A stretch of DNA of 64,000 nucleotides from QHVT01 sp036389275. GTDB lineage: Bacteria; Acidobacteriota; Thermoanaerobaculia; Gp7-AA8. Below the pieces are notes generated by a model, which did not search any database, was not told where the DNA came from, and was given only the letters and a program-made list of their open reading frames with translations. Positions 35,173 through 43,985 of the stretch are shown here, piece after piece. Where the stretch lies: NCBI GenBank assembly GCA_036389275.1, contig DASVQE010000106.1, positions 11,233 through 75,232 on the forward strand. The letters are read 5' to 3'. Position numbers and translations under genes: made by a program. Position 1 is the stretch's first letter; each line of letters starts with the position of its first letter.

Positions 35173-35793
35173 CACGCGGCGGGCGGCATCGGCGGTCGGC
35201 GTCCAGCGCAGCCGCAACGCGCGCAGTTTCGCGAGCGCCTCGATGATCGGCATCACCGCGCGCCACAAGGCGGGATGCGGCGGCACGACGGCGACGGCGA
35301 CGAGCGCGCGCATGGCCTCGCGCGCATTGAGAGGCTCGAGCGCGACGTCGTCGCCGCGCCCGAGCTCGACGAGCGCGTGCAGCGGAAAGGAGCCCGCCGT
35401 CGCCGCGCGCGATTCGAGCTCGCCCCAGAAGCCGCTGGCGCGCGCGACGAACGCGTCGCCGCGCCGCTCGATGGCGATCAACTCGTCCGACAGCAGCGGC
35501 GCGTCGACGAGTGAGGCGAAGGTGCTTTTGCCGGCGCCGGAGCGGCCGTAGAAGGCGACGGCGCGCCCGCCGATCACGACGCCGGCGCTGTGCAGCAGCA
35601 GTCCGCCTGCGAGCGGAAGAAAGCAGGACAGGGCCGTGCGCTCGACGATGGCGTCGGCGAACGGACGATCGTCGTCGGAGCAGTCGACGGAGATCGCGCG
35701 CGTGAATGGATCGATCGAGGCGTCGAAGCGGGCGTGCTGCACGACGACGCGGTCGCCGTCGACGCGGATCTGCGCCGGCTCGCCGTCGTTCAT
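35155..35793 (-). CDS. HPr kinase-like enzyme of the RiPP locus
   Basis: A 212-residue protein with the HPr kinase/phosphorylase C-terminal fold. The P-loop GRSGAGKST is at residues 83-91 and LSDELIAI with Asp103 follows. There is no HPr-binding N-terminal domain. Homologues in lasso-peptide clusters (PadeK type) phosphorylate the C-terminal Ser of the precursor; the putative precursor here ends in Ser. The ATG overlaps the rSAM stop (ATGA at 35790-35793), and it is the last gene of the minus-strand run. The function is inferred from family and context. Confidence 0.78.
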   Translation of the reverse strand: MNDGEPAQIRVDGDRVVVQHARFDASIDPFTRAISVDCSDDDRPFADAIVERTALSCFLPLAGGLLLHSAGVVIGGRAVAFYGRSGAGKSTFASLVDAPLLSDELIAIERRGDAFVARASGFWGELESRAATAGSFPLHALVELGRGDDVALEPLNAREAMRALVAVAVVPPHPALWRAVMPIIEALAKLRALRLRWTPTADAARRVLAHFQ

Positions 35794-36794
35794 CCGCGCA
35801 GCTCCGCCGCGAGCGTGGCGCGGGCGACGAAGCCGGCGTCGGGCAGGAGCGGATCGCCGGTCTCCTGCATGGCCAGGGCCGGGCAGTAGGGGAACTGCGC
35901 GAGCGGACCGCCGGTGGCGACGAAGTGATCGTTGACGGCGGTCGACATCGCGGCCGCTTCGGCGCGGACCTCCGAGGTGTGCCACAGCTCGCGCAGCGGC
36001 CGCTCGCGCACGTTGCCGAGGGCGCGATGGCGCCATTGCATGCACGGAAAAACGTTGCCTTCGGGATCGATGGCCAGCGTGATGCGGCCGAGGCCGCAGT
36101 TCGCGCCGCCGGAGACGCGCTCCATCGGTTCGACGCCGCCGATGAGAAGCGCGCGGCGCACGGCCTCGCGCGACGGCGCGTAGGTGAGCGGCGAGAGGTC
36201 GCCGTCGTCGCGCGGCGTGAGATGGGGATCGATCTGCAGCGGCAGCTCGCGCGCCGCGGCGAGTGCGACGACGTCATCGAACTGCGTTTCGTTGAGGCGC
36301 GTGAGCGGCATCTTCAGCACCACCGGAACCTGGCGCGCGCGGAGCCGTGCGACGCCGGCGAGCATGGCCTCGAATGATCCCCGGCGCGCCGTCGCCGCCT
36401 CATGCACCTCGGCCGTCGCCCCGTGGATGCTCACTTCGACGGCGAGCACGCGCAGCGCTGCGATGGTGTCGGCGGCGGCGTCGTCGACGAGCGTGGCGTT
36501 CGTGAAGATGCGCAGCGCGAAGGCCTGCTCGCGCGCCGCGGCGGCGATGCGGAAAAACTCCGGATGGGCGAGCGGCTCGCCGCCGGTGAGGACGACGTTG
36601 AGCGTGCCGAGCGCGCGCAGCTCGCCGAGGACGGCGATCCACTCGTCGCCGCAAAGCGCGGCGCGGTCGAAGTGGCGCGGGTTGTAGCAGAAGACGCAGC
36701 GCCAGTTGCAGCGATACGTCAGCTCGAGCTGCACGTTCAGCGGCTGCGCCGCGGCGAGCGCTTTCTGTTTGAGGCGGACGAAGGGATCGCTCAT
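35790..36794 (-). CDS. Radical SAM-SPASM peptide maturase
   Basis: A 334-residue radical SAM enzyme. The cluster motif CX3CX2C (CNWRCVFC) uses Cys29, Cys33 and Cys36, followed by the GGEP motif (LTGGEPLAHPEF). The C-terminal SPASM-like region has CGLGRITLAIDPEGNVFPC, a later LRELW helix and a final FPYCPAL, giving Cys ligands for auxiliary clusters. Such enzymes modify ribosomal peptides (thioethers, C-C links, PQQ). It is coupled to PqqD upstream and to the HPr-kinase-like gene downstream. Its likely substrate is the 56-residue peptide encoded 270 bases upstream, whose two Cys could form thioethers (inference). Confidence 0.88.
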   Translation of the reverse strand: MSDPFVRLKQKALAAAQPLNVQLELTYRCNWRCVFCYNPRHFDRAALCGDEWIAVLGELRALGTLNVVLTGGEPLAHPEFFRIAAAAREQAFALRIFTNATLVDDAAADTIAALRVLAVEVSIHGATAEVHEAATARRGSFEAMLAGVARLRARQVPVVLKMPLTRLNETQFDDVVALAAARELPLQIDPHLTPRDDGDLSPLTYAPSREAVRRALLIGGVEPMERVSGGANCGLGRITLAIDPEGNVFPCMQWRHRALGNVRERPLRELWHTSEVRAEAAAMSTAVNDHFVATGGPLAQFPYCPALAMQETGDPLLPDAGFVARATLAAELRG

Positions 36795-37042
36795 GACTCG
36801 GTGAGCAGCCGGCGCTCGCGCAGGAGCGAGAGAAACTCGCGCACGTCGCGCGAGGCCGATTCCTGGTCGACGTCGAACTTTGCGGCGAGCGCGGCGGCGA
36901 GCTCGTGCTCGTCGCGGCCGTCGAGCTGCGTCCAGAGGTACGTGCCGGTTGGATTGAGACCAATGGTTTTGCCGCTGGCGAGATCGACGATGATCGCCTC
37001 ACCGTCGACGACCTGCCAGGCGATCTCTTTGGCGACGTGCAT
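36791..37042 (-). CDS. PqqD-like peptide chaperone
   Basis: An 83-residue RiPP recognition element of the PqqD family. Markers are the VVDGEAIIVDLASGKTIGLN strand pair, the TGTYLWTQLDG block and the helix FDVDQESASRDVREFL. ATG 37042 (MHVAKEIAW) fits the family length; a longer frame upstream overlaps the precursor gene. PqqD proteins bind the leader peptide and present it to the rSAM enzyme. It overlaps the rSAM start by four bases and lies 22 bases after the precursor ORF. Confidence 0.85.
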   Translation of the reverse strand: MHVAKEIAWQVVDGEAIIVDLASGKTIGLNPTGTYLWTQLDGRDEHELAAALAAKFDVDQESASRDVREFLSLLRERRLLTES

Positions 37043-37064
37043 CTTCACCGCTCGATCCGCCGCG

Positions 37065-37235
37065 TCAACTCGTCGGCGCCGCGTTGCAGATGCCGGCGCG
37101 GCCGGCGGTCTTGCCGCAGGCGACCGCAAGCGTCTTGCGCACGTCGAGCTCCTCTTCCCAGAGGATGGACGGCTTCTCGTATTCGGCTCGCGTCACGTCG
37201 CCCGCTGGTGCGGGTTTGTTGTCCTGCTCCGCCAT
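37065..37235 (-). CDS. Putative RiPP precursor peptide
   Basis: A 56-residue ORF directly before PqqD. The leader half contains a YxxP motif (Tyr19, Pro22) followed by ILWEEELDVRKTL, like leaders bound by RiPP recognition elements. The C-terminal half has Cys40, Cys50 and a Gly/Ala/Thr-rich segment (CGKTAGRAGIC), ending NAAPTS with Ser56. The ATG at 37235 has AGGA about four bases upstream. A core between residues 38 and 56 could be cross-linked by the rSAM enzyme and phosphorylated at Ser56 by the HPr-kinase-like enzyme. Size, position and composition support the call; there is no direct homologue I can name. Confidence 0.7.
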   Translation of the reverse strand: MAEQDNKPAPAGDVTRAEYEKPSILWEEELDVRKTLAVACGKTAGRAGICNAAPTS

Positions 37236-37249
37236 GATTCCTGCCTCGC

Positions 37250-37274
37250 CCGGCCGGTGCAAAAAACCGGCCGG
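37250..37274 (-). promoter_or_regulatory. Hairpin upstream of the precursor peptide
   Basis: CCGGCCGG at 37250-37257 and again at 37267-37274 forms an eight-base-pair stem with a nine-base loop (TTTTTTGCA on the minus strand). It lies between the secreted-protein stop and the precursor Shine-Dalgarno region. There is no T-tract after it, so it is not a classical terminator. It could stabilise or process the mRNA to favour precursor expression. Confidence 0.45.
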
Positions 37275-37281
37275 AGCATCC

Positions 37282-37797
37282 TTACTCCGTCACCCGGAAG
37301 GTCGCCGGCTTGCTGCAGGCGATCGGCGCGTCGTCGACGTACGCCTGGGCGCTCCAGGTGCCGTAGATCGAGCTCGTCACGATCGGCGTGCCGGCGACCG
37401 GCAGCCGCACGAAGGCGCGGAGCTGCTTGCCGCTCGCGGTGGTCACTTCCTCGAGCAGTTGCGTCTCGAGCGTCTGCGGATAGCCTTCGATCGCGACGTG
37501 CGAGCCTTTGCGCGACGCGTCGGCGGTGAACGGCACGGTCATCGACTGATACAGATGGCCGCGCGGTGTGTAGATCCGCACTTCCACCTTGTGGTTGCCG
37601 GCGTACTGCTTGACGGTGCCGGGATGGAAGAGCACGGAGAGATCGACGTCGATGACCTGCGTGGCCGAGAAGACGGCGTCGAATTTTCCTTTGTTCTTCT
37701 GCTCGGAGCCGAAGGCGACCCCGACGCAGCCGCCCGACTGCGCGAAGAGCGGTGCGGCGAGGGCGAACGTTGCGAGTGCGAGCGCTAGCTTCTTCAT
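37282..37797 (-). CDS. Secreted hypothetical protein
   Basis: A 171-residue exported protein with a clean signal peptide (MKKLALALATFALAAPLFAQ). The mature part is probably beta-rich with two cysteines (Cys24 and one near residue 161), and contains VEVRIYTPRGHLYQSMTVPF and a C-terminal ACSKPATFRVTE. I recognise no family. It lies ten bases after the giant secreted protein gene and 47 bases before the precursor start, inside the same-strand run. Confidence 0.7.
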   Translation of the reverse strand: MKKLALALATFALAAPLFAQSGGCVGVAFGSEQKNKGKFDAVFSATQVIDVDLSVLFHPGTVKQYAGNHKVEVRIYTPRGHLYQSMTVPFTADASRKGSHVAIEGYPQTLETQLLEEVTTASGKQLRAFVRLPVAGTPIVTSSIYGTWSAQAYVDDAPIACSKPATFRVTE

Positions 37798-37806
37798 GAC
37801 GGCTCC

Positions 37807-40800
37807 TTACGGCAGCGGCGCGACGACGGCGTAAATCCGTCCCGCATCGGTGCCGACGTAAACCTGATTGGTGGAGTAATCGAAGGACGGACTGCCGACG
37901 GCGGCGTCGCCCGTGCCGAGGGTGAGCGACTTGATGGTCGGCGCCGCGGCGGTGAGATTCGTGAGCTGATAGAGCTTGCCGTCGGCGGAGCCGGTGAAGA
38001 GGTGACCGCTGCCGGTCAGCAGCGGAATCGACGGGAACGCAATCGTGCCGACCACCCAATGCTGCGCGGCCGAAGAACCGTTGTTCGTGATCGCCCAGAC
38101 CTTGTTGGTCGTGGCGACATAGAGATCGTTCGAGCCGTTCGCGAAATCGGGATTGACGAAGCCTTTGATCGGACCGTCAGCGGTATCGAAGACCCAATTC
38201 TGCGCGCCGGTGGTGGCATTGAACGAATAGACCTTGCCGCTGTTGTTGCCGACCAGAATGCTGCCGTTGTAGAGCGTGATGCTGGCGTCGGAGTCGCCGG
38301 CGCTGATCGGGAAGCCGGTGCATTTCGCGGCGCTGTTGGCGGTGTAATCGAGGCACCAGATCGTGCCACTGCTGCCGCCGCTCTTGCTGCGGCTGGTGAA
38401 ATAGAGCTTGTGCGTCGTGCCGCCGAATTCGACCCACGGATCGCCGCTGATGATGCCGATGCCATTGACGCCGCCGCCGTTATTGAACGACCAGGCCGCC
38501 GCACCGGTGGCGGCATTGAGCGCGTAGACCATATTGTCGGCGGTGGCGTTGCGCGTGGCGGCGAAAATCAGATTGTAGGTGCCGCCGTAGGAGGTGAATT
38601 CGCCGACGGGAGCCGCCTGAATCATGCTGCTCGCCGGCTGCGACGGGTGATTGGCCTTCCAGATCTGCGCGCCGGTATCGCCGTTGACGCAATAGACGAA
38701 GCCGTCCTGCGAGCCGAGGTAGAGCACCTTGCGGAGCGTGCCGCTGATGTCCACCGTCGGCACGGCCGGACGCCCTTGCGAGGCGCCGCCCATGAGGAAC
38801 GGCAGCCACGTCGACGGCGAGGTCGGCCAGGTGCCGCTGGCCGCGTTCATCGAATGCAGGAAGCGGTCATTGGCTACTGAATAGACCGACCCGACGCCGG
38901 GAGGCGTCATCGACGCGGCGGTGGTGTTGTAGATCCACTTCACCTGCCCATTCACCGTGTCCTGCGGCCGCGCGGCAATCATGCGGCCATTGGAGACGGC
39001 CGTGCCGGCGCCGGTGTCGGTGTAGGCGGAGTAGTAGTAGGTCGTGCCGTTCTGCAGGCCGGTGACCGTGGTCGAGCTTTTGCCGCCCGGCGTGATGGCG
39101 AACGGCGAGCCGGCGACGGCGGTGCCGTCATTGATGCCGTTGGGGAACTGATCGGTGCGATAGCGGACGTGCAGACGCGAGCCGCTCGCGCCGGCCACCC
39201 ACTCGATGGTGTTCTGATTGTTGCCCGAGGTCACGGTCATGATTTGCGAGGTGGCCGCCGGCGCATTACAGGTATTCGACGTGCTCGTGAGCACCTGCAG
39301 GTCGTCGATGAACCAGCCGAGATCGTTCGTGGCCGTGCAATTGGAGAGGCCGGTGAAATAGAACTTCACGCTCTTGCCGGCGCACGTGCCGCCGCACACC
39401 TGATCGAGATCGACCAGCGTGTTCTTCATCGTGTTCTGCTGGCCGCCCCAGATGCCGAGGTTCGCGTAGGGAAGTGCGGTGCCGCAGCCGTCGCCGTTGT
39501 CGGCCAGGCGAGTGCCCGTATAGCCGCCGTTGAGGAACGCGGCCGTCGGGATTTCGATCGCCGCGGCGCCGTTGACGGAGACGCGCAGATGCAGGCCGTC
39601 GCGCACGGTGCCGGCCATGTTCCAGCGGTGCCACATCGAGAAGCGGGCCCGCGTGGTGCCGGCCGGAATGTTGATGGTCGGCGAGGTGAGGTCGTCGTTC
39701 GCGCTGGCGCTGTACTGGCCGCCGCAGGTATTGGCGCCCCAGTGCAGGACGTTGCTGCCGCTGTAGGCAGGCGCGCAGTTCATCGCGCCGCGCCACTGTC
39801 CGGCGGCAGTCCAGCCGCTCGGCAGCGAGCCGGCGGTCGTCGTGTCGAAATTCTCGTAATAGACCGAGGAGAAATTGCCCGGCGACGCGCTCTGCACGAC
39901 GGTGTTCTTATCTTCATTACCGCCGTTGCAGAGACCGCCGTTGCCGGTGGTGGAGTCTTCCGCGCGCACCTTGTAGTAGTAGGTCGTGCCGCCGGTGAGG
40001 GTGCTGTTGTCGTCGAAGGTGAGCGTCGAAAGGCACTTGGCGATGTTGTTCGCCGCGGCCGGTGTGAACGTCGAGGTCGTGCCGCGATAGACGTTGTAGA
40101 CCACCGCCGGCTGGTCGGGGCAGTTGCTGAGACCTTCGCTCCACTCGAGGTGAATGCTGCAGCTATTGTTGGCGATGACGCCGCCCGGCAGGATCGAGTA
40201 TTCGGAGGCGCTCTCGATGCCGGCGAACGACGGCACCTGCGCGCAACTGCCGGTCGTGCCGGAGACACAGGTCGAACGGATCGACTCGCAATTGCCGGTG
40301 GCGGAGTCGATGGCGCTGACCGAATACCAGTAGCTCGTGCCGGAGACGGCGCTCGAGTCGGTATAGGAGAGATTGTTCGCCGCGCAGCCGGCGGTGCCGG
40401 GGCAGGTGGCGATTTTCACCGGCGTGCCCTGCGGGCAGGCGGCGGTATTGCGATAGACGCTGTAGCTGCCGGCGCCGGTCGATGCGGCCCAGCCCACCGT
40501 GTAGGAGGTATTGGAATTCTTCGTGGCCGTGACGCCGGTCGGCGTGGCCGGGGCGGTACACGTCAGACAGTCGGGGAAGCGGAATGCCGCGAAGGCGGTG
40601 CTCCAATTGAAATTGCCGTCGCTGGCGATGTGCTCGTTGGTATGCCAGAACGTGCAGTCGTCCATCGGATCGATCGACGTCTGCGAATAATCGCCCCAGC
40701 GTGCATTGCCGGCGCTGCCGTCGGGATTGGTGGCCGGCTTGATGCCGCCGCCCGGCTGCACGATGGTCTCACCCTTGAGCAGCGGCGCGGTGGTGTTGTC

Positions 40801-42414
40801 GCCCACCTGCCGTCCATTGACGGCCATGCCCGGTTTCACAGTGCCGGCGATGCTGTAGCCGATGCCGATGTTCTGGCGCTTGTCCATGGCGATGGAGCCG
40901 AGCCAGCGCGCTTTATTGTCGGGCGCGTAGGTTTCCTGCAGCACGATGCGCGGCAGGAGGTTCGTGCCGGTGCCGAGGGTCGCTTTCGGAGTGGTATTGG
41001 ACGGATTGTCGAACAGATACCAGCGGATGCCGGCCGCGGAGCCGCTGTTGGTCGTGGTTGTGTCGGTGACGGTGTGATTGACCACCAGTCGATCATTGGG
41101 CGCGGCCGGCGTGCCGTAATTGCGATAGGCGAGGCGATACATCAGATTGTTCGCCAGCGTATCGAGCCTCTGGGTCGTGCCGGGCTGCGGCACGTTCGCG
41201 GGCACGGAGTATTGCGTCACGGTGACGTCCTGCGCCGCGCTCACAGTGAGCGTCGGCGAGGCCGGCCAGGAGCCGTCCGCGTTCGAATTGATCTTGAGCC
41301 AGTAGAAGCGGAGGAACCAGCCGCTGTAGCAACAGCCGGAGACGCTCCGATAGTACGCGGCCGCCGCGCCGGGCATGGCTTGCGGAGGCGCGGTGAAGCC
41401 GTCGAGGCTCATCGGGGTGAAGCCGTCGACGGGCGTGGTGGCGTTCTTGCCGTTGCCGCCGCAGGGCGCCACAGTGGTGGCTTCCTCGCAGAGATAGCCG
41501 CTGTCGAGCTGCGTGGCGTCGGGCGCGCCGATGAGGAGCTTGGCGCGGTCGAAGATCAGCACCTTCGCGCCTTGGAATGCGCCCGCGGTGGTGAAGGCGC
41601 GGATGGTCATGTAATAGCCGTCCGGCCAGAGACCGATTTTCTCGTAATCGCCCATCATCCCGCCGGGAATGGCGTAATCCCAGCGGTAGTAGGTTCCGAG
41701 CGGATCGCCGGAGGTGGAGACGGCCAGACATTGATAATCGCTGGTGGCGCCGGTCGGGCGGCTGACGTCGAACTGGCTCAGGACCCAGCGGTCGGCGAGC
41801 TGGTCGTAATAGACGATCGGATCGCCGTCATTATTTTTCGCGCAACGGTTGCCGTCAGTAGTCGGAAATCCGTCGAAGAGCGTATTGATGTCGACCGGTC
41901 CGTACAGCACGTTTCCCGTCTTGTCGAACACGGTCATCGACGAATTCACGAGCTGCACGAAGTGGTTTTTCCCGACCGCACCTTCGGTGTCGGGCGGCTC
42001 GCCGGTGATCACATAGCCGCCGCCGGGGAAGGTCGCTCCCTGTCCCTGATACGTGGTGTTGTTGAGCCAGGTCGGGCCGGAGTCGGTGGTGATGCCGCCG
42101 AATCTCCGCGGGCCGCTCTGCGGCGCCTTGATCTCGCGCTCCGAGGAATCGGTCGTCGGCTGCTGCGGCGTCTGCGTCGCGCGCTCGGTCGCATGGACGC
42201 TCGCCAGCGGACCGTAGATGCGCTGGATGGTGACGTGCCCGCTGCTCTTCATCTCACGCAGCGGCTTCGAGACGTCGTGAACGCCGGGATAGTGCCGCAG
42301 TTGCGACACGAACTCCGGCGGCCCGGGCGTCTGCGAGTTGCCTTGCGCCCACAGCGGCAGCGCGGCCATCGCCGCAACCGCCACTACGCACCACTGCTTT
42401 GCACGTCGTTTCAT
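37807..42414 (-). CDS. Giant secreted FN3/beta-propeller protein
   Basis: About 1535 residues with a signal peptide (MKRRAKQWCVVAVAAMAALPLWAQ); ATG 42414 has GGAGAG just upstream. Residues 90-570 look like a beta-propeller-type repeat region. Fibronectin type III-like modules follow, from 'ATPTGVTATKNSNTSYTVGW' on, with YSVYRNT and YNVYRGT strands. Next come a jelly-roll module (FDTTTAGSLPSGW, ISMWHRWNM-like), another FN3, and a C-terminal PQQ-like propeller of about 350 residues (YLGSQDGFVYCVNGDTGAQIWKA, GKVYSFNATTGAQNWVF). It is Asn/Thr-rich, as expected for an extracellular protein. It probably binds polymers or surfaces. It sits inside the RiPP-type gene run; any link is unproven. Confidence 0.8.
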   Translation of the reverse strand: MKRRAKQWCVVAVAAMAALPLWAQGNSQTPGPPEFVSQLRHYPGVHDVSKPLREMKSSGHVTIQRIYGPLASVHATERATQTPQQPTTDSSEREIKAPQSGPRRFGGITTDSGPTWLNNTTYQGQGATFPGGGYVITGEPPDTEGAVGKNHFVQLVNSSMTVFDKTGNVLYGPVDINTLFDGFPTTDGNRCAKNNDGDPIVYYDQLADRWVLSQFDVSRPTGATSDYQCLAVSTSGDPLGTYYRWDYAIPGGMMGDYEKIGLWPDGYYMTIRAFTTAGAFQGAKVLIFDRAKLLIGAPDATQLDSGYLCEEATTVAPCGGNGKNATTPVDGFTPMSLDGFTAPPQAMPGAAAAYYRSVSGCCYSGWFLRFYWLKINSNADGSWPASPTLTVSAAQDVTVTQYSVPANVPQPGTTQRLDTLANNLMYRLAYRNYGTPAAPNDRLVVNHTVTDTTTTNSGSAAGIRWYLFDNPSNTTPKATLGTGTNLLPRIVLQETYAPDNKARWLGSIAMDKRQNIGIGYSIAGTVKPGMAVNGRQVGDNTTAPLLKGETIVQPGGGIKPATNPDGSAGNARWGDYSQTSIDPMDDCTFWHTNEHIASDGNFNWSTAFAAFRFPDCLTCTAPATPTGVTATKNSNTSYTVGWAASTGAGSYSVYRNTAACPQGTPVKIATCPGTAGCAANNLSYTDSSAVSGTSYWYSVSAIDSATGNCESIRSTCVSGTTGSCAQVPSFAGIESASEYSILPGGVIANNSCSIHLEWSEGLSNCPDQPAVVYNVYRGTTSTFTPAAANNIAKCLSTLTFDDNSTLTGGTTYYYKVRAEDSTTGNGGLCNGGNEDKNTVVQSASPGNFSSVYYENFDTTTAGSLPSGWTAAGQWRGAMNCAPAYSGSNVLHWGANTCGGQYSASANDDLTSPTINIPAGTTRARFSMWHRWNMAGTVRDGLHLRVSVNGAAAIEIPTAAFLNGGYTGTRLADNGDGCGTALPYANLGIWGGQQNTMKNTLVDLDQVCGGTCAGKSVKFYFTGLSNCTATNDLGWFIDDLQVLTSTSNTCNAPAATSQIMTVTSGNNQNTIEWVAGASGSRLHVRYRTDQFPNGINDGTAVAGSPFAITPGGKSSTTVTGLQNGTTYYYSAYTDTGAGTAVSNGRMIAARPQDTVNGQVKWIYNTTAASMTPPGVGSVYSVANDRFLHSMNAASGTWPTSPSTWLPFLMGGASQGRPAVPTVDISGTLRKVLYLGSQDGFVYCVNGDTGAQIWKANHPSQPASSMIQAAPVGEFTSYGGTYNLIFAATRNATADNMVYALNAATGAAAWSFNNGGGVNGIGIISGDPWVEFGGTTHKLYFTSRSKSGGSSGTIWCLDYTANSAAKCTGFPISAGDSDASITLYNGSILVGNNSGKVYSFNATTGAQNWVFDTADGPIKGFVNPDFANGSNDLYVATTNKVWAITNNGSSAAQHWVVGTIAFPSIPLLTGSGHLFTGSADGKLYQLTNLTAAAPTIKSLTLGTGDAAVGSPSFDYSTNQVYVGTDAGRIYAVVAPLP

Positions 42415-42434
42415 CTCTCTCTCCGGTGTCGGGA

Positions 42435-42887
42435 TCAATCGTTCTCGCGGAAGCCTTCCGGGGCAAAGGACTGCATGGTCACGCGCCACTCACCGCGCTC
42501 GCGTTTCCAGACGGCGAAGTAGCCGCCGTCTTCTTCGCGGAAATCGCCCGGTCCGGCCAGCACACGCAGTTTCCAGCGGCCCATCTGCACATACAGGTCG
42601 CCGGACTCCTCGGATTTTTCGGTGGTCAGCTCGAAGGTGCCGCGCTCGAGCATGGCGCGCCATTTGTCGCGCGCCTCTTCGCGGCTGCGGGTGATGCCCT
42701 GGCCGGCGAAGGCGATGATCGGCTCGGCGGCGTAGAAGCGGCGCACGAGCGTCTCGACGTCGCCTTTGTTGGCGGTCGCGACCAGCGCTTCGCTTTTCTC
42801 GTCGAGCTCGCGGCACGGAGTCGTGGCGCAAGCCGCTCCGGCAAGCGTCGTCACGACGGCGAAGACCGCTACGAACCTCGAGGGCAT
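42435..42887 (-). CDS. DUF4440/SnoaL-like lipoprotein
   Basis: A 150-residue protein with a lipoprotein-type signal (VVTTLAGAAC) and an NTF2-like fold: KGDVETLVRRFYAAEPIIAF, RDKWRAML and a terminal beta-sheet with WKLRVLAG and GEWRVTMQSFAPEG. Such domains bind small molecules or have ketosteroid-isomerase-like activity. The stop is 20 bases before the giant secreted gene start. It belongs to the same-strand run. Confidence 0.75.
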   Translation of the reverse strand: MPSRFVAVFAVVTTLAGAACATTPCRELDEKSEALVATANKGDVETLVRRFYAAEPIIAFAGQGITRSREEARDKWRAMLERGTFELTTEKSEESGDLYVQMGRWKLRVLAGPGDFREEDGGYFAVWKRERGEWRVTMQSFAPEGFREND

Positions 42888-42959
42888 CTAGCTCTCCAAA
42901 TGGCAGCCGAACCATCCACGTGCACGATGCACGGGGACTTCATGCTTTGCGTCCCTGCC

Positions 42960-43985
42960 TCACGACAGGTTTGCTCTTTTCATCGGGGCGAACTGCGCTC
43001 GATGATGGACCTTGGCTGCGGATTGTACTGAATAACCAACCGGCGCGCGGAAAAGTCCCATCGCCCGGCGGCAATAGAGAAAGGGCAATAGCAGACGCGA
43101 CGTTGCGCCGTATTTGTGCAGCACGTGCTCGGCCGGCGGCAAGGCGTGCTCGCGCACGAAACGGACGCGGTCGGCGACTCCGGAGAGCTCGCGAAAATCG
43201 GCCGCGAACTGGCGCATGGCCGAGGGACGTCCGGTGGCGCGCGTCTCCATGGCGGTGGCGGCGGCGAGGCCGCGGGCCAGCTCGCGCAGTACGCGTTTCT
43301 CGCGCGCGGTGCGCATCACTTCGGGCCAGTCGACGATGCCGGCCAAGAGGTGAATGTCGTGCAGCCAGATCAGCCGCTCTTCGCCGCAGTGATGCCCGGC
43401 CAGATGCACGGCCGCGAGCAGCAGCGCGTCGACGGCGCTCGGCACGCGCACGCGCTGCGAATCGCGGAAGCGCTCGCCGCGCGCGCGCAGCGCGTCGAAG
43501 TCGAAGGCGCGGGCGAAGCGCGGGCGATTGGAAATCTCGAGATGCAGATCGACGCTGTGGCGCAGGCCGAGGGCGTCGACGCGCGTGAAGATCCGCTGGG
43601 CGTTGACGATCGTGCCGCTGTTGCCGCTCTCGGCCGTGTAGCCGAGGGCGGTCAGGATCTGTGCGGCCGCGCGGCCGTCGCCGCGACGCACGACCAGATC
43701 GGTGTCGCAGCGCGGGCGCAGCGACGGATGGTCGTAGAGCGTGTAGGCGAGGGCGGTTCCTTTGATGATGAGCGCGTCGACGGCGGCGCGATCGAACGCA
43801 GCGAGGAGCGCGTCGAGCTCGCGCTCGCGCAGCACCTCGACCGTGACGAGCTGCCGCGACTCGGCGGCGAGCGCTTCCGGCACCGCCGCGCCGCGGCGGC
43901 GCAGCTCGCGCGCGACGAGCGGTCCGACGCCTTCGCGCGTGGCCACGGCGGGATCGAGCGCGGCGTAAAAGTCGCCCGGATTCAT
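42960..43985 (-). CDS. Nucleotidyltransferase-fold protein (NTP_transf_5)
   Basis: A 341-residue protein of the family often found in lasso-peptide and HPr-kinase clusters. Polymerase-beta fold markers are DALIIKGTALAYTLYDHP followed by RPRCDTDLVV, with two Asp as metal ligands, and later HSVDLHLEIS. The C-terminal helical half (IWLHDIHLLAG) is typical. It is coupled to the B2-like protease upstream (ATGA at 43982-43985). It may transfer a nucleotide to the modified peptide; the activity of this family is not firmly known. Confidence 0.78.
   Translation of the reverse strand: MNPGDFYAALDPAVATREGVGPLVARELRRRGAAVPEALAAESRQLVTVEVLRERELDALLAAFDRAAVDALIIKGTALAYTLYDHPSLRPRCDTDLVVRRGDGRAAAQILTALGYTAESGNSGTIVNAQRIFTRVDALGLRHSVDLHLEISNRPRFARAFDFDALRARGERFRDSQRVRVPSAVDALLLAAVHLAGHHCGEERLIWLHDIHLLAGIVDWPEVMRTAREKRVLRELARGLAAATAMETRATGRPSAMRQFAADFRELSGVADRVRFVREHALPPAEHVLHKYGATSRLLLPFLYCRRAMGLFRAPVGYSVQSAAKVHHRAQFAPMKRANLS

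Noticed and set aside
39169..42522. Very long open frame on the plus strand opposite the giant secreted protein
   Set aside because: It is antisense to a gene with signal peptide and FN3/propeller modules. Its product is Arg/Ala/Gly-rich without domains, as expected for GC-rich shadow frames.
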